This document shows positions 23,067-35,592 of a DNA stretch of 64,000 bases, in pieces. Below the pieces are notes generated by a model. That model made no database searches, had not been told where the DNA came from, and worked only from the letters and a program-made list of their open reading frames with translations. The DNA comes from Owenia fusiformis (Eukaryota > Annelida > Polychaeta > Sabellida > Oweniidae), in assembly GCA_903813345.2 (NCBI GenBank), contig CAIIXF020000008.1:12376822-12440821 (forward strand), written 5' to 3'. Every line of letters starts with the position of its first letter. Within the stretch, counting starts at the first letter, position 1. A program made the position numbers and the translations under genes.

Positions 23067-26000
23067 TCAAAGTTTATCATCTACAGGATTTGCAGATGCC
23101 ACATGAATAACATTGGTGTTGACTTCTTTATTCTCTCTCTTCTGAAACTTCTTAATGATTTCCCCAATTGCAAACTGAACCAAATGTAAAACTGTCAGGA
23201 TGCTGGCCCCAATGCACAATCCCATCTGACCTCCAACATCACCTACAAAGACACAGATGTACATAGTACATAGACTATTGTATTGTGTCATCCCCTCAAA
23301 AGTTTGGCAACTGGAGGTTCCCTCACAGACATCATATTTGATATCAGATGGTAATATATAAATGCTTCAATTGCATATTTTATTGACAGGTCTTATTCAA
23401 GTACAGTAAACTGATACTTGTTAAAAAACTATTATTGCCCACTAAGATTGTCATTTGAAATGATATAATTCAATCAATATCAATTTTTAAGTTGCTGTTT
23501 CTGTTATAAATACTTCTCATGAAAACAATTTTAACATGTGGCCCTGGGATACAACTTACTTAATAGTGACACACCAGGATATGCAACCGTCTGTTCAATG
23601 TACTGGTAATTCAATGAATCAAAGAAGAGGTTCACAACAAGAAGGTTTTTCCTATAATAAAATCATATGTTAGTACACGCAAGTAAAAGGGGAAACATTT
23701 GAGACCTGTTATGTCTTACATAATCCATTCATAAAAAATATCTTATTAGAATTCACTTGATTTAAACTTTGGAAGAGCTATAACTATTTCCATTTAGCCA
23801 AGGACTGAAATATGTGCAGTCACATAAACTGGATTTTTCTTGTAAGATAAATGCTTCTGTGAAAACGAACAAGTGAGTTTCAAATGTGATCTACAAAAAG
23901 GTAGTATGCAGGTGCATTTCATCTTGGTTCAATTCAATAATGCAACATAAATGTAAACAACTGCAGGCCTCCTAGACTTCCAACAACGCGAACATCAGTT
24001 CTGATACCGCGAACTACGTTCCTTGCACTCTAACCACGAATCTTATATCGCGAACGTGAAATCTTATGTCGCGCACCACCATTTCCTTGTTTCCAAACAT
24101 ATTTCTTGTATCTCGCACAGAGATCCGTTACCACGAACAATTTGTACATAATACATCCGGGTGTTTGGGATTCCGAGTTACATGTATATACCATGCAACG
24201 GAGTGAAACAAGGAAACGAAATTCAGTTTCTCCTCCGCTTTCGCCGTACTTTCGTTCCTATGAAAAGCATGCACTTGCATGTTAGATGACCCATTCGTCA
24301 CTGTATTTTGAAACGTAATCTTAAGATTAACATCCACGCCCCGAGTTGGCAGGGCTTTAAATGATGTGTCAAAGGAAAGCACTGCGTCCCACAGTCATTC
24401 ATTTTTGGGATCAGAGAGTATCTGCGCACGGTGTGGTGTAATGGGAGATGTCATTTGTAAAAGCGATATTTTTTTCCTTTTTATGACCGCCATTTTTTCA
24501 GACAAGTTTCTAAAAGTTTAAAGATTTTATCATTTAGAGCAATATATTGGGCACATTTTCTGAAAAATTCAAAAGACTCTGTTCATTGACCTTTCCTATG
24601 CTCCTACTTAAAGCTATTTACAGTGACCTTTTCAGAGGACTGAAAAAGTTATTTCATCATGTCTAAGGTCATTCTGACCATGGTCAGTGTGATCCTGGTC
24701 ACACTGCATCATGCGACCTTTAACTACAAGGTTTACTTTTATACAGTACACCTACATTGTAGTAATCAGTTATGGCTGTGTTCTGTGTAGATGCACTGGC
24801 CCGCCCCACCCTCTGAGATGGGCCCAGAAAAAAAGGGTCCGACATTTTAGCGCTCCACATGTCTTGGGTCAGATATCGTCCTGGTTGCTGAAGTCAGGAA
24901 TTTTTTGGGAACATGGGGCAAAACGGCCCTCATAATAGTTTGATCCGTGCAGAGGTTTTTCTAATCTGTCAATCATCGCGAACTTTCATATGTTCCATCT
25001 TATGAAGGGATTATATTTCACATTTTCTGTGATTTTTCAGAGTGTTCGAAAAATAATGTTGAGAGTAGGGCAAAATGGCCCATGCGTGGGGCAGAACAGC
25101 CCACAATGAAAGCTTCGGTTTTAAAACCAAGATTAATTAACTAAAGGACTCGTCAACACACATTTATTTCAGACGGTCAAAGATTAGACAGATAAAGTAT
25201 TCTTAGCCCTTACCCTAAAATTGCGATTTAGTAGTCATTTGATATGTTTTGAAACAAAAACCAAGTGTTAAAATCTTTATCAGGATGATATTTACTGTAT
25301 GTAAACAGTTAATCCCACAAGCCGTAATGGGGGAGGGGGCAACATTTAAGTTAAGTTTTCATCTAAAACGTTGACAGGCAAAGGGTAGCATCTTCAAATT
25401 ATCAGTAGCTGGAGCGACAGATATAGCACATCAAGTATTCTATAAAATCAGGAATATTGTACATAGGGTAACTCATTTCTTTATTATGATGCAATCATCG
25501 GCTCAAATGGACAAATTTGGAAAAAGCTGGTAAAGAGAAAGAAGATATTCTGGATTTTGAAGCCCTGTGATCGGAAGATGTCACTAATTTGGCCATACGT
25601 GTTGTTACTCATAAGTCAGGTTTTTGTTGTTATTACCCAGCCCTTTCACTGAAAATGTCAATGCGCGTGATTGCAAGGTAGTCCCAATATTTTGTGTTCC
25701 CTAGAGCTTGAAAATACTGTTATCGTCAATGATTGGATATTCATTCACATGCATGAAAAACTGGGAAAATATTTCCTCCGCATTCCACATGAAAACACCT
25801 CTTTGGAATTAAACTTATGCGTAATAATACGAACAAAATTACGGACTTTTTTCGATCAGATGCGTGGTTCGCGGTAACGGATCTTTGTGCGCGGTACAAG
25901 AAATATGTTCGGAAACAAGGAAATGGTGGTGCGCGACATAAGATTTCACATTCGCGATATGAGATTCGTGGTTCGAGTGCAAGGAACGTAGTTCGCGGTA

Positions 26001-29000
26001 TCAGAACTGATGTTCGCGTTGTTGGAAGTCTAGGAGGCCTGAACTGTACATTTATAATCACAAAGCATAAGCAGAAAGAGCAAGAGCTAGCAAATACACA
26101 TTAGAAAACTGAATTGAAACATGTGCAAAAATAAAACTACAAGCTATAAGCATTACTCAATGAACTCCACTGACTTAAACTCAGTCAGATTTATGTTGCT
26201 TGAAGTGTGGCCATGTATCATCTCAACTGCACTCTCACGAAGCTTTACAGAGGATATAGAGTGTTGAAACTGGGTCAGCTCACATGGGTTCTGACATACA
26301 CATGTGTCACTCTCAGTAATCGACTCTACAATGATAATACTTTTAATGTTTATTCATTGCATTTCTCACAATTTAAGGTGTTTCTAATGTTAATGGGGCT
26401 GATATGGTAAATTGTTTATATCACAATAGGAAGTCAAATCTATGTATTGTCTTCCCGACACGATAGAGCATTAATTAATTCCTCATTTTGACAAGCCATG
26501 GGATAAATATAATCATACCTAATGTTGGCAGAGCACAGTCATGATATTCCTCAGCAGTACAAACACGGATACCATGATCACCATGCATCTCAACAAGCCT
26601 ACATGAACATTTCTCCTCAACTATTAATGTCTCGCATTCAATTCTGCACGCAGGAATGCTGTAATGATCATAATGGTCAAGTTTGTGGTCCTCTTCGCAG
26701 TTGCCATAAGGGTCTGGTAAGCTTGTCACCTGAAACATTCTACATTTATATGATCTGTCCCCATTGGATAGCATGTTATTGTTTTATTTACAGTACCTAA
26801 CATCTAGCATAACATTTATATGTTTACACACTAAATGGATATACCATAGATTCAAAAATGTTCATTTTCTTGAAGAGAAAAGATGCTTCTTACATGTATG
26901 TCTGTTTATTATCATTGGTAACACTGATTTTGTGTTTGTGTCTTAAGTAACAGGTGTATATAAATATTTACTTAGTTATAGATTGGTGGAATAAATATAG
27001 ATTCAAAACATCATTAAACAGAGAAGTTGCTTTGTTACATTATTTAAAGAGCTAAACATTCTGATTTATTGACTATCCAAAGAACTATGATATTTTTGCT
27101 TGCATTTTAGTGCTGATCTTTTGAAATATAGTGCTCATATACACTGCCATCTTTTAAGATTTCACACAGGAAATGATGTCATTTTCTTTTCTTGCCCACA
27201 ACAGTATAGGAAAGTAGTACCAAATCACTTCTAGACAATTGGTCCTTATAATTCTTGTGCAAAACAAATGATAAATGATAGATGTAATTGAAAAATAATA
27301 TTCAGTGCAATTCAAGATTTTGTGCTTCTTACATGTGCTTCCCTAGTGCAATTAAGGGTTGGTGATATTACTTCCTTTGTGAAAACCTAGAAGATGACGG
27401 CCCACTTGAGTTGAACAGTACATTTCCTTTAAATATTTGACACTATAAATTGTTACCCTTTCTGTTTCCAATGCAATAAAGTAGTGGTTGCCAGTAGTCA
27501 CTCCAAATCCCAATTCCTGTATAAGTGGTGGTTCATCCTGGTCATGTGCCAGAATTTTAAAGCCAAGGTCTGAAGCTTCCATGTAGTTTAGGTACTCCAG
27601 TTCCTCTACATTTAGATAAAGTTTCAAACCATTTGCTTTACCTCCTTTAAATGACTGATGTTTGACACCATCCTTGCCAGAATTGAATTGATAGCATCGC
27701 CCATAGTGAGTGTTAATCAAGGTAAAGTTAGCAACAGAACACTCCTGTTGTTTCCATTTGCAGTAGATGAGCATATCCTCTATCTGGTGTCCTGCTCTTT
27801 CATACATCTCCTCCATGCTGTGATTGATGGAACGGTCATGGATCTCCACATCTGTCCAATTGATACTGTAAACCCAGTCATCAAAGGCTTTATCATAGTG
27901 CTCTGGGTGAAGAAGGGTCCAGTTCTCATCAAGAATGTTCAGGCTTGTTCCATAGTGAAGGAGGTCATACTCATTTAATTTGTGCCTTCTAAATGTATTG
28001 ATGTTGCAAATTGTGATTGTTGGGAAATCTGAAACACAATCAGATGTTTTATTGTACTTTGTACCACAGTTTCATCAAAGGCAATTTCATTTGTAATGTC
28101 CTGAGAGTATACCCCTAGAAAAAAACTAATGATTGATTGTATTTTATTTAATACAGCAACAATGTTGACACAATTGCATGTTAGGCTATAACCTGATTAT
28201 AACATTCCCAAAAGAGGTTAAATAACCTTCCAGCAAACAAAGACCCTATTTTCATCTTAAGGTGAATTTTTATTGGTTCATGAAGCACATACATCATGTC
28301 ATATCATCATTTCCTATTGGTCAAAATACATTCATTGATCATTACACAAACAGAAACAAAATGACAGCTCAAAATTTTGGAAACATGATTTGACCAAATG
28401 AATGTTGGTTTCCAGAATAATAAGTCATCAATGTGAATTCAGATCAAACCCATGACAAAGATGTATGTAAAGGGGTATCTCCTCTCATTTACAGTTTGAG
28501 TTACATATGTCATTGACTCAGTTGTTGTTAAAAGGATATTCTAGTACTACCTGGTTAAATTTATCATGAAATGTTCAAAATAAGAAGTAATTTGATAAAT
28601 GTGTTTGTTTAGTGTGATTAAATACTGCTTGATGGAGTTGCTGTTTTGCCTAGTTGGAATCTAGTGTGATTTATTGCATGCTTTTTCAGTTATTGGATAT
28701 TTTAATGGATATACCCAATATTCTGTTGTGCCATAGCTATGTGTGGGTATTAATGGGTATTAATGGGTGTTATTATGTGATATAGGATAAATAATGCATA
28801 ATGTGTCAATGTGTTATCAATTAATCTGAAAGAGAGCTATGTGGTATGTAATTTTACCTAAAGTATGAAATATTAATTGCTGATTGATTTTTTACATTAA
28901 TTACTTTTTAAGTGGTATGGATTTGGTTTTGCAAAAGCTTAGGCAAATTTCTTCATTGTGTCTACATGATTATTGAACATTGTGTGTATGGTTGCTATTT

Positions 29001-31493
29001 GAATTATTGCTGTTATTACCTTCAACTGGTAATATATTGTTATAGCCAACATTTCTGTGATTTGCATTGTTGTCAAGATTGACATTTTGGAATCTATATC
29101 AAATGGTTACATTTTTGTAATTGAAACCAGGGGGTGCTTAAATATGGTGAATTTGTGTCACATCATTTTTCACCAATATTAATCTAACTAACTGACAATA
29201 TTTATCCAATTAAAAAAGAGAGTATTATAAAGTATATGTACCAATCAATTGTTTAATAAGATACTGTTTTTGCCAAATCAGACACCATACACTAGTTGTT
29301 TTAATAATTTGATGGCAAAACTAAAATTGCTCAGGTTACAAGCCCATTTGTAGCTTTAGTTTTTTGGTGTAAGTTAGTATAATTGGCCTATGGATTTTCA
29401 TTGTATAATGTACTTAAAAATGCAGCAAACTAAATTAAAAGAAGGAAATAATTTGCCATGGGGTCTCCATTTACTATTTAAGAAATAGATGGATATCAGG
29501 AATATTGATAAAAAATTTCTCAGTTGATGAAATTGTTAATAACTTGTATAGATTGGTTCCTTATACAGCTTCGCATTCCAAATGTTTCATAATCTAGAAT
29601 AAATAAACATACTTCTTACACCCTACCAAAGTCTCAATGAGTTTATTGTAAACAGTAATATGGCTATTATTGTGGATGAAATTTCTTTGTAAATAAAGTA
29701 AATGGACTGAATTGATTTTTTTGTTTGGTCATCACAATAGCTTAACGCTTTTGTGTTTCAGACAAGACAAGTACAAATACTCAAAACACTTAACTTGTCT
29801 TACAATATTAATAAGCTGGATTCTAAGATATCTTGAGAGTTATCTAAAATCCTTGATTTACATAAGTAAGTTCTATCATACCATTCTAAAATTGTTGATT
29901 CATACTATTTATAATGTAGATTTGAAAATGTGACATACATGTATTTATATTATTGATTTGGAATTTCATGTATTTAAAGACGTTTCTTTGTATACGTACA
30001 ACTGATAAGATTAAGTTTTGGGGCATTTTGGGTAAATTTTAATTAATTTTGAATTTTCCATCTTAAAATCTTGTCTGTCTTTGCAAAAAAGTCTACAATT
30101 ACTTAGTCTTAGGGCATTCTGGGTGAATATTTAGGTTGCGATTTTGGACTTCTTGTGCTGAAAACTAGTACCATAACACCATTTGAGCCCAGTTCCCATG
30201 GTCCTATTTCTTTATCATTTTGTTGGCCTTTAATGATGACAAAATAAATTGTTCATCTCAATCTATGAAATAAACATTTTGATTTAATAAAAGCATTTAC
30301 AGTTATTCTAGACACCTGATGATTCTGCATTCTGTTAATTCAGCTTGTCCCAATGATTATACAAGATTCCAAAATCAGAATTTTGCGATTTCATTGTGTA
30401 ACATTATCCCTTGGTTACGTAATTGTTTCTTTTGTATATAATCATGCAAGCTCTTTATCGATGGATAGCCATCTCCCCATTCCATAAAGTTTTGTTAAAG
30501 TTTTGTTAAAGTTTTGTTCTTTGGATATAAATCCAGCTTTTCAGTAGATTCTGTTGATAATATGTTTGTAATTAGGACTAATCCTAATGGGTGAAGTCTT
30601 GGTTCATAATGTAATATACAGTATATTTCCTTTGGGAGGTTCATTTAAGGTGAATCATCACTCATGTGTCCATGTGTCTGTTAACAACTGGCATGTTTTG
30701 AAACCTGGGTTGGTAGGATTCCTGTTTTAAGTTATTTTAGCTCATCTTGAAACAGAAATCCCCCTGGAGTCCCAGTTCAAATGCTCTCCTATTTTCAAAA
30801 TGGCTGCCATTTTATTCATGGAAAATTCACTTTACAGAATTGGTTATTGTAAATAAATGTCAACTTCCCAGAGACAAAGAGTTATTACTTTATTATATAA
30901 AGGTAAAGGTCTACCAATGGAATGTCTACCAAGTTGAAGACTAATTCATTAACAAACACTGATTATAAAATTTTAGCAAAATCATTAGCAAATAGGCTCA
31001 GGAAAGTGATTGGAAAAATAATTATTCATGACCAATGTGGATATAGACCAGGTCGCGACACCAGCTATACTGCTCTAAGAGTAATTGATGATGTAATAGA
31101 ACATTTATGTAACAATGACGATGACTGTGTCTGTGTACTTGTAGCACTGGATTATTCCTGTGCTTAAGATAGTTTAAATAAAGAGTTAATGTGTGACACA
31201 TTCCAGATTTTTGGTTTTGGCCCCGATTTTATTAAATGGATAAAAACACTGAATTCAAATGGGCTAACGGGAAGCTGCATTAATTATTAGCTCACATGGT
31301 GACTTTAATATTAATATGGGTTAAAACCTATAATAAATTAAATACTGGATATGACAAATAAATAAAATTAATTATAATCTACCTACATGATGTAGATATC
31401 CAAATGTTGGACTGAATTTATCTTTGTGGAAAGATTGTATGCTTCAGTTGCTCTTTAACAAAACATGTAGGACAGTGTATCTATATATTACAA

Positions 31494-31580
<87 letters not shown>

Positions 31581-34500
31581 AACAATTGGCCCATTTTAAA
31601 ATCTCTGTCAATAGCATTCCCATTTTAAAGGGACATTCCTGGCCAAACATTTTCTATCCTGATGTGATAGCTATAATCATATACATACTTTCCATATTTA
31701 GCAAAACATGGGGAAATGTTTAATATAGTCAATATTGATAATTTAAAAATGTAGTGCTCATTTCCAGTAAGCTGCCATCTTTTAAGATTTTACTCAGGAA
31801 GTGATGTCATCGACTCTCAACTTTCATGACCTTGCATATAACATTATAGGAAAATAGCACAATATCACTTCTAGACGAGTGATCCTTACTTTATGCGCAA
31901 AAATATGTTCAGAGCTTGTCAGTTAAGAATAAAAGAAGAGACTTTTAGAAGGATTAAATCATAGACAAAATTGAAAATGAATATTCAGCTGGTTCTTAAA
32001 ATAGCTCCTTATAGTGTTATATGCAAAGTTGAGAGTCGATGACATCACTTCCTGAGTGAAATATTAAAAGATGGCAGCCTACTGGAATTCGGCACTACAT
32101 TTTCAAGTGATCAATATTGACCATATCAAAGCATTTTTCCCTGTTTTGCTAAATATGGAAAGTATATATAGCTACCATATTAGGAGAGAAATGGTCTGGC
32201 CAGGAATATTCCTTTAAGTTATTTTTAACATCAATATAACCCCCCCCCCCCCCCCCTATGACTCCTGGCTCAAAAGCTCGCCTATTTTCAAAATGGTTGC
32301 TATTTTTGTCTCACGAAATTCACTTTTGGCCCATTTCCTAGCTTTACAAATAATTTCAGGTATCCTGCATTGTAAAAAGCCTTGCCACTGTAAAGAGTAG
32401 TTGTATGAAATAATTTTGTTACAAAAAATCGGCAAAAAATTATATCCATTTTTTTTATTTTGAGCCATTTTAGTTAACATTGATTTGTCCATCTGTCTCG
32501 CGAAATCCACTTTTTGGACCATTTGCCTTAAACCTCTGTCAATAGGATTCCCGTTTCATATAATTCTAATTATATAAGATCAAAATTTTTGATTTATGTA
32601 TTAAATGAAAGCAAATTGATTTACAAATACAGTATTATTGAGTTACTCACGTCGAGAGCTACCATGTTACTGTTAGATTTTGAAAGTATAGCTCTCCATC
32701 GTGAGGATCTCCCAGCTGAAGAATTGTAACATCTTAATTTGATCAGCGCCAGTCAACGGCTTGCTGTTTGTCTCAAACTGTAGCCTACATATGGGCTCAT
32801 ATGTGTCTACTTTCCCCGTGCATGTAGGATCGCGGATGTGCTTCTATGGCGATCAGGAGTTCTAATCGTTTTTTGTTCGATACCCATTTCCAATATGGCG
32901 GTTAAACGGAAATACTATCGACGCATGCGCAACTTGGGAAACGTCAAGCCGCCATATTGAATATACCTGGCCAAAACTTTTGACACGACCAATAAAATGA
33001 AGTCCTGATCGATACATAGGGCAGTGAGACGTTCTATAGTTGAGCTGAATGAAAGATGGCGATGTAGGATACATTTTCAGGTATATAATGTGCAACATGA
33101 GTCAGCTGAATTCCCTGAAATTTTCTTTGAAGTCAGGATTCTTAAGCTGTTGATCCTAGCGATAGAGAGCTATACTTTCAAAATCTAAGTAGCTCTCGAC
33201 GGGAGTAATTATTGAGTACTTTTACTATTTTAATAGGTATTGATAATATAGCCTAAATAATGTAGTGAAGTCTGTATCAAATAGTTGAACATTTACTCAT
33301 TTTCAAGACATTTTGGAGATAATGCCTATTTAAGCCTAAAATTGTCATGAAATGGTCAATAATAAAGTTGGCAAATAATTCTGGTCCAAAAAGACACAAG
33401 ACTTAGTTTTTGTATGGATTAAGATATATTGCTGTTGATAACATTGCTAATATTAGCTTCATTTCCCTATTATTTCCCAATATGTAATTGTTAATTGACT
33501 CGAAATACCCTTTGTTGCAGAATGTTGCTAAGAGTATAGCTCAAATACAAAATATTTGGAAAGAAAGAAGAATGGCATTTGAGAGATTTCCAAAAGTTAT
33601 GTATTAATATATGTAAAAAAGTCACTATGGTAAATTTTGTTGAGACGTGTTTTGAGATTTTCAAGAAACACTCACTAAATTGAAAAATACTTAATTTGTT
33701 AGCCTAGACAATGTTATTTTGTTCTCTCAAGTTGAAGTTATGCCAGACCAGTATCAGATGTCATTGTCACCTACTGTAAATAAAAGATGCTATATATATA
33801 TATGCCTCTTGCGTTTGTTGAAATCAGCATAGAATATAAGAGTTAAATGCTTTTTTACTTACAGAGAAGATAGATCATTAGAAAATATGATAGAGATCAA
33901 TAGCAAAATTTTTATTATTAAATGAAAAATATGGTTAAATTTTTTTTTTAAACAAAATAAGGGGTGTCAAGAATAAATCTTAAACTGAATGCTTTTGCAA
34001 ATTTTACCCCTCTTATTTTGAAAAAATGTAACTTTTGATACATTACATTAAAACCTGAAATGATGTATAAAATATATGAACCTTTTGAATATTTATTATA
34101 TATTTTGTTTGAAAAAGAATTAAACTTTTAGTATTAGTGTTTTGAATATTTATCTATTACAGTGTCTGAGGTAAAGTAGAAACTAAATAAACAATATGCA
34201 TATTTATTAGAGTCTGCAATAAAGTAAAAACTATATTAATACTTTGAATATGTTTTTACTGTATCTGAATTAAGGTATAAACTGTATAACCCTTTGGAAG
34301 CCTTTGTTGTAATTACAGAGCTGCAAAATGAGAATGTTTCTATAATCTGATTCTGTCTTAACAACACTTACCTAATGAAGGGACATAAAGTTTATCAATT
34401 TTGGTTATATGCGGGAATTGATAATAATATATAATTCGATCATGTATCTGGTAGGTCAGCCAACTGCATCCACATAGAAACAGTAAAATCCATGTCACTT

Positions 34501-34642
34501 TTGTCACAATTGAATTATCTCTAAACAGATGTCTTACTCCATGAAATTCAACATCTTCGCCAAATTCCTTTAGTCTTGTTGAAAATGAATGCTCAATGAC
34601 AGGATCAGTTTGTTTTTCCTTTGTTTCAGTCATAACTTCCAT
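23067..34642 (-). CDS. Acid-sensing ion channel (DEG/ENaC family), complete, 6 exons, about 496 aa
   Basis: Exons 34642-34372, 28028-27457, 26729-26519, 26325-26157, 23651-23560 and 23242-23067 join with GT-AG borders and matching phases to 497 codons including stop. The protein is a plasma-membrane, sodium-selective channel subunit; family members assemble as trimers. Visible hallmarks in order: the cytosolic HG gating motif (EFHGVRHLF, residue about 34), first membrane segment (about 48-70), FPTITICNIN at the start of the extracellular domain, LPDPYGNC, the Cys cluster CETLIVEEKCSC, CVCQNPC, then GGQMGLCIGASILTVL in the second membrane segment, where GAS is the selectivity filter. Length fits ASICs (about 500-560). 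Intron 1 is 6.3 kb and full of repeats. Orthology within the ASIC group cannot be set from this alone, and acid sensitivity is not implied. Confidence 0.93.
23964..26041. mobile_element. TIR transposon with 5-bp duplication (2078 bp)
   Basis: The ends CAGGCCTCCTAGACTTCCAA and reverse complement form imperfect inverted repeats of about 180 bp rich in CGCGAAC-type words. AACTG flanks it at 23959-23963 and 26042-26046. It lies in the intron between ASIC exons 26325-26157 and 23651-23560. The interior has an 84-codon minus-strand frame (24128-24382) with no recognised domain and no clear transposase. Superfamily unknown. Confidence 0.8.
27115..27330. mobile_element. Old diverged relative of the 31629-32213 MITE
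   Basis: The words TGCCATCTTTTAAGATTT, GATGTCATTTTC and CACTTCTAGACAATTGGTCCTT align with the left half of the element at 31629-32213. Its ends are eroded. It sits in the ASIC intron between 27457 and 26729. Confidence 0.6.
28029..30900. other. Part of ASIC intron 1 without a recognised feature
   Basis: AT-rich intron sequence. Short direct repeats of GGGTATTAAT occur near 28747 and GTTAAAGTTTT near 30495. I see no exon and no transposon end. Confidence 0.45.
30905..31290 (+). mobile_element. LINE reverse transcriptase fragment (L1/Tx1-like)
   Basis: A plus-strand frame reads TDYKILAKSLANRLRKVIG, then DQCGYRPGRDTSYTALRVID, and after a break FQIFGFGPDFIKWIKTL. This is the fingers region of a non-LTR reverse transcriptase, best matching the L1/Tx1 type by eye (KILAxxLANR...DQxGFxPGR). 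Only about 110 codons remain; the catalytic YxDD region, endonuclease and 3' end are absent. It is a dead fragment inside ASIC intron 1. Confidence 0.8.
31494..31580 (+). repeat. (TGTC)n microsatellite
   Basis: About 21 uninterrupted units of the tetranucleotide TGTC. The open frame through it (repeating Cys-Leu-Ser-Val) is a repeat artefact. A pure array of this length is likely to be polymorphic. Confidence 0.95.
31629..32213. mobile_element. TTAA-flanked MITE with long inverted repeats (585 bp)
   Basis: TTAA lies at 31625-31628 and 32214-32217. The ends AGGGACATTCCTGGCCA and AGGAATATTCCTGGCCA (right end reversed) open imperfect inverted repeats of over 200 bp, including GTAGTGCTC...CTGCCATCTTTTAA and its mirror. 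Non-coding; piggyBac- or Kolobok-type mobilisation is inferred from TTAA only. It is in ASIC intron 1. Confidence 0.82.
32240..32256 (+). repeat. Poly-C run
   Basis: Seventeen consecutive C residues directly after the TTAA-flanked MITE, an unusual homopolymer in such AT-rich sequence and a likely site of sequencing or replication slippage. Confidence 0.9.
32643..33208. mobile_element. hAT-like MITE with 8-bp duplication (566 bp)
   Basis: Ends TTACTCACGTCGAGAGC and TTACTCCCGTCGAGAGC (right end reversed) are flanked by TTATTGAG at 32635-32642 and 33209-33216. An 8-bp duplication with short TIRs is the hAT pattern. The inverted repeat extends about 50 bp through AGTATAGCTCTC. Non-coding, in ASIC intron 1. 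Confidence 0.85.
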
Positions 34643-35592
34643 TTTTTATTATGAAATCATCTTATTTTTGTAACTTTTCTGTCTTTGAAACTGCATCTCT
34701 GTCAACTGTTTTACCCTAAACCATTATATATTGTAAGTCATATCATAACTTTCACAGCATACACAGGTGTCGATATGACATAATAGAAAGGCATTAGGTC
34801 GTATTATATTCTTGCCTACTAAATCAATAGAGAACAATTAAGGACAGTGTATAATGAGAAATTGCACCAATCGTGGAACCTTATAGAAGAGGTAACCAAA
34901 AGTATTGAAACCCAAGTAAAAGTTCCTGTTTAAAACTCCTATTCTAGCAAATTGAAATTGATTTTAGATCAATTTTGTTATTCTGAGAAAATAGGGATTT
35001 CAGTAAGGGTGTAATGTTAAGTTTTTAAAAGTGTGATTTTTTTTATCCCACACACTGAAAATAAAGTGCAAAGCCTCTTCTGTAGTGGGCTATAGTTCAT
35101 TTTATGGTATTTTTCAATTCATATTTTTTCCTCAGCATTGACTTAACATTGGGATATCATCATAATTCATATCCCCATGATGATAATCCCCATGTTATTA
35201 TCATGGGAATATCATAAGGTTCTCATTATCTCAGAACACTGGTTGATTGAGTCTCAACCAGTAGAATTATGTTGCTGGGTATATGTATTTTCAATTTTGC
35301 TTGATTGGAATAGGTGTTCTAACAGCAAGTTTAGATTAACTGAGGCTTTTGGTACGTTGCATAGTTACATAGGATTCCAAGACACATTTTAATTGATTGG
35401 TTAAAAGATCAAATGTTTCATATTGATTCATTAAACGAAAAATAAGGCTAATATACTGATATATAAATTGTTTTCATGGTAACATATTTTCATCCAGTGA
35501 TAGTTTAAAATGTGATAATAATAATAATTTATTTACAATGTTGTTAATGTATTGTTTTCATGTTGAAATGTACTTTTTATTGTGTTTTCCAG
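34643..35592. promoter_or_regulatory. Head-to-head region between ASIC and CDADC1-type coding sequence
   Basis: The ASIC-type gene starts leftward at 34642 and the first visible deaminase exon starts rightward at 35593. The ASIC promoter must lie here. Whether the deaminase also starts here is unclear, because its exon at 35593 opens with a splice acceptor. No specific site can be named. Confidence 0.35.

Noticed and set aside
24128-24382. 84-codon minus-strand frame as a host gene
   Set aside because: It lies inside the TIR element at 23964-26041 and has no recognised domain or splice context.
31424-31723. Plus-strand frame with Cys-Leu-Ser-Val repeats
   Set aside because: It is the TGTC microsatellite read in frame.
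34358-34371. Extension of the first ASIC exon past 34372 to the frame end
   Set aside because: GTAAGT directly follows at 34371-34366, and joining to 28028 gives DFPTITICNIN, the family hallmark.
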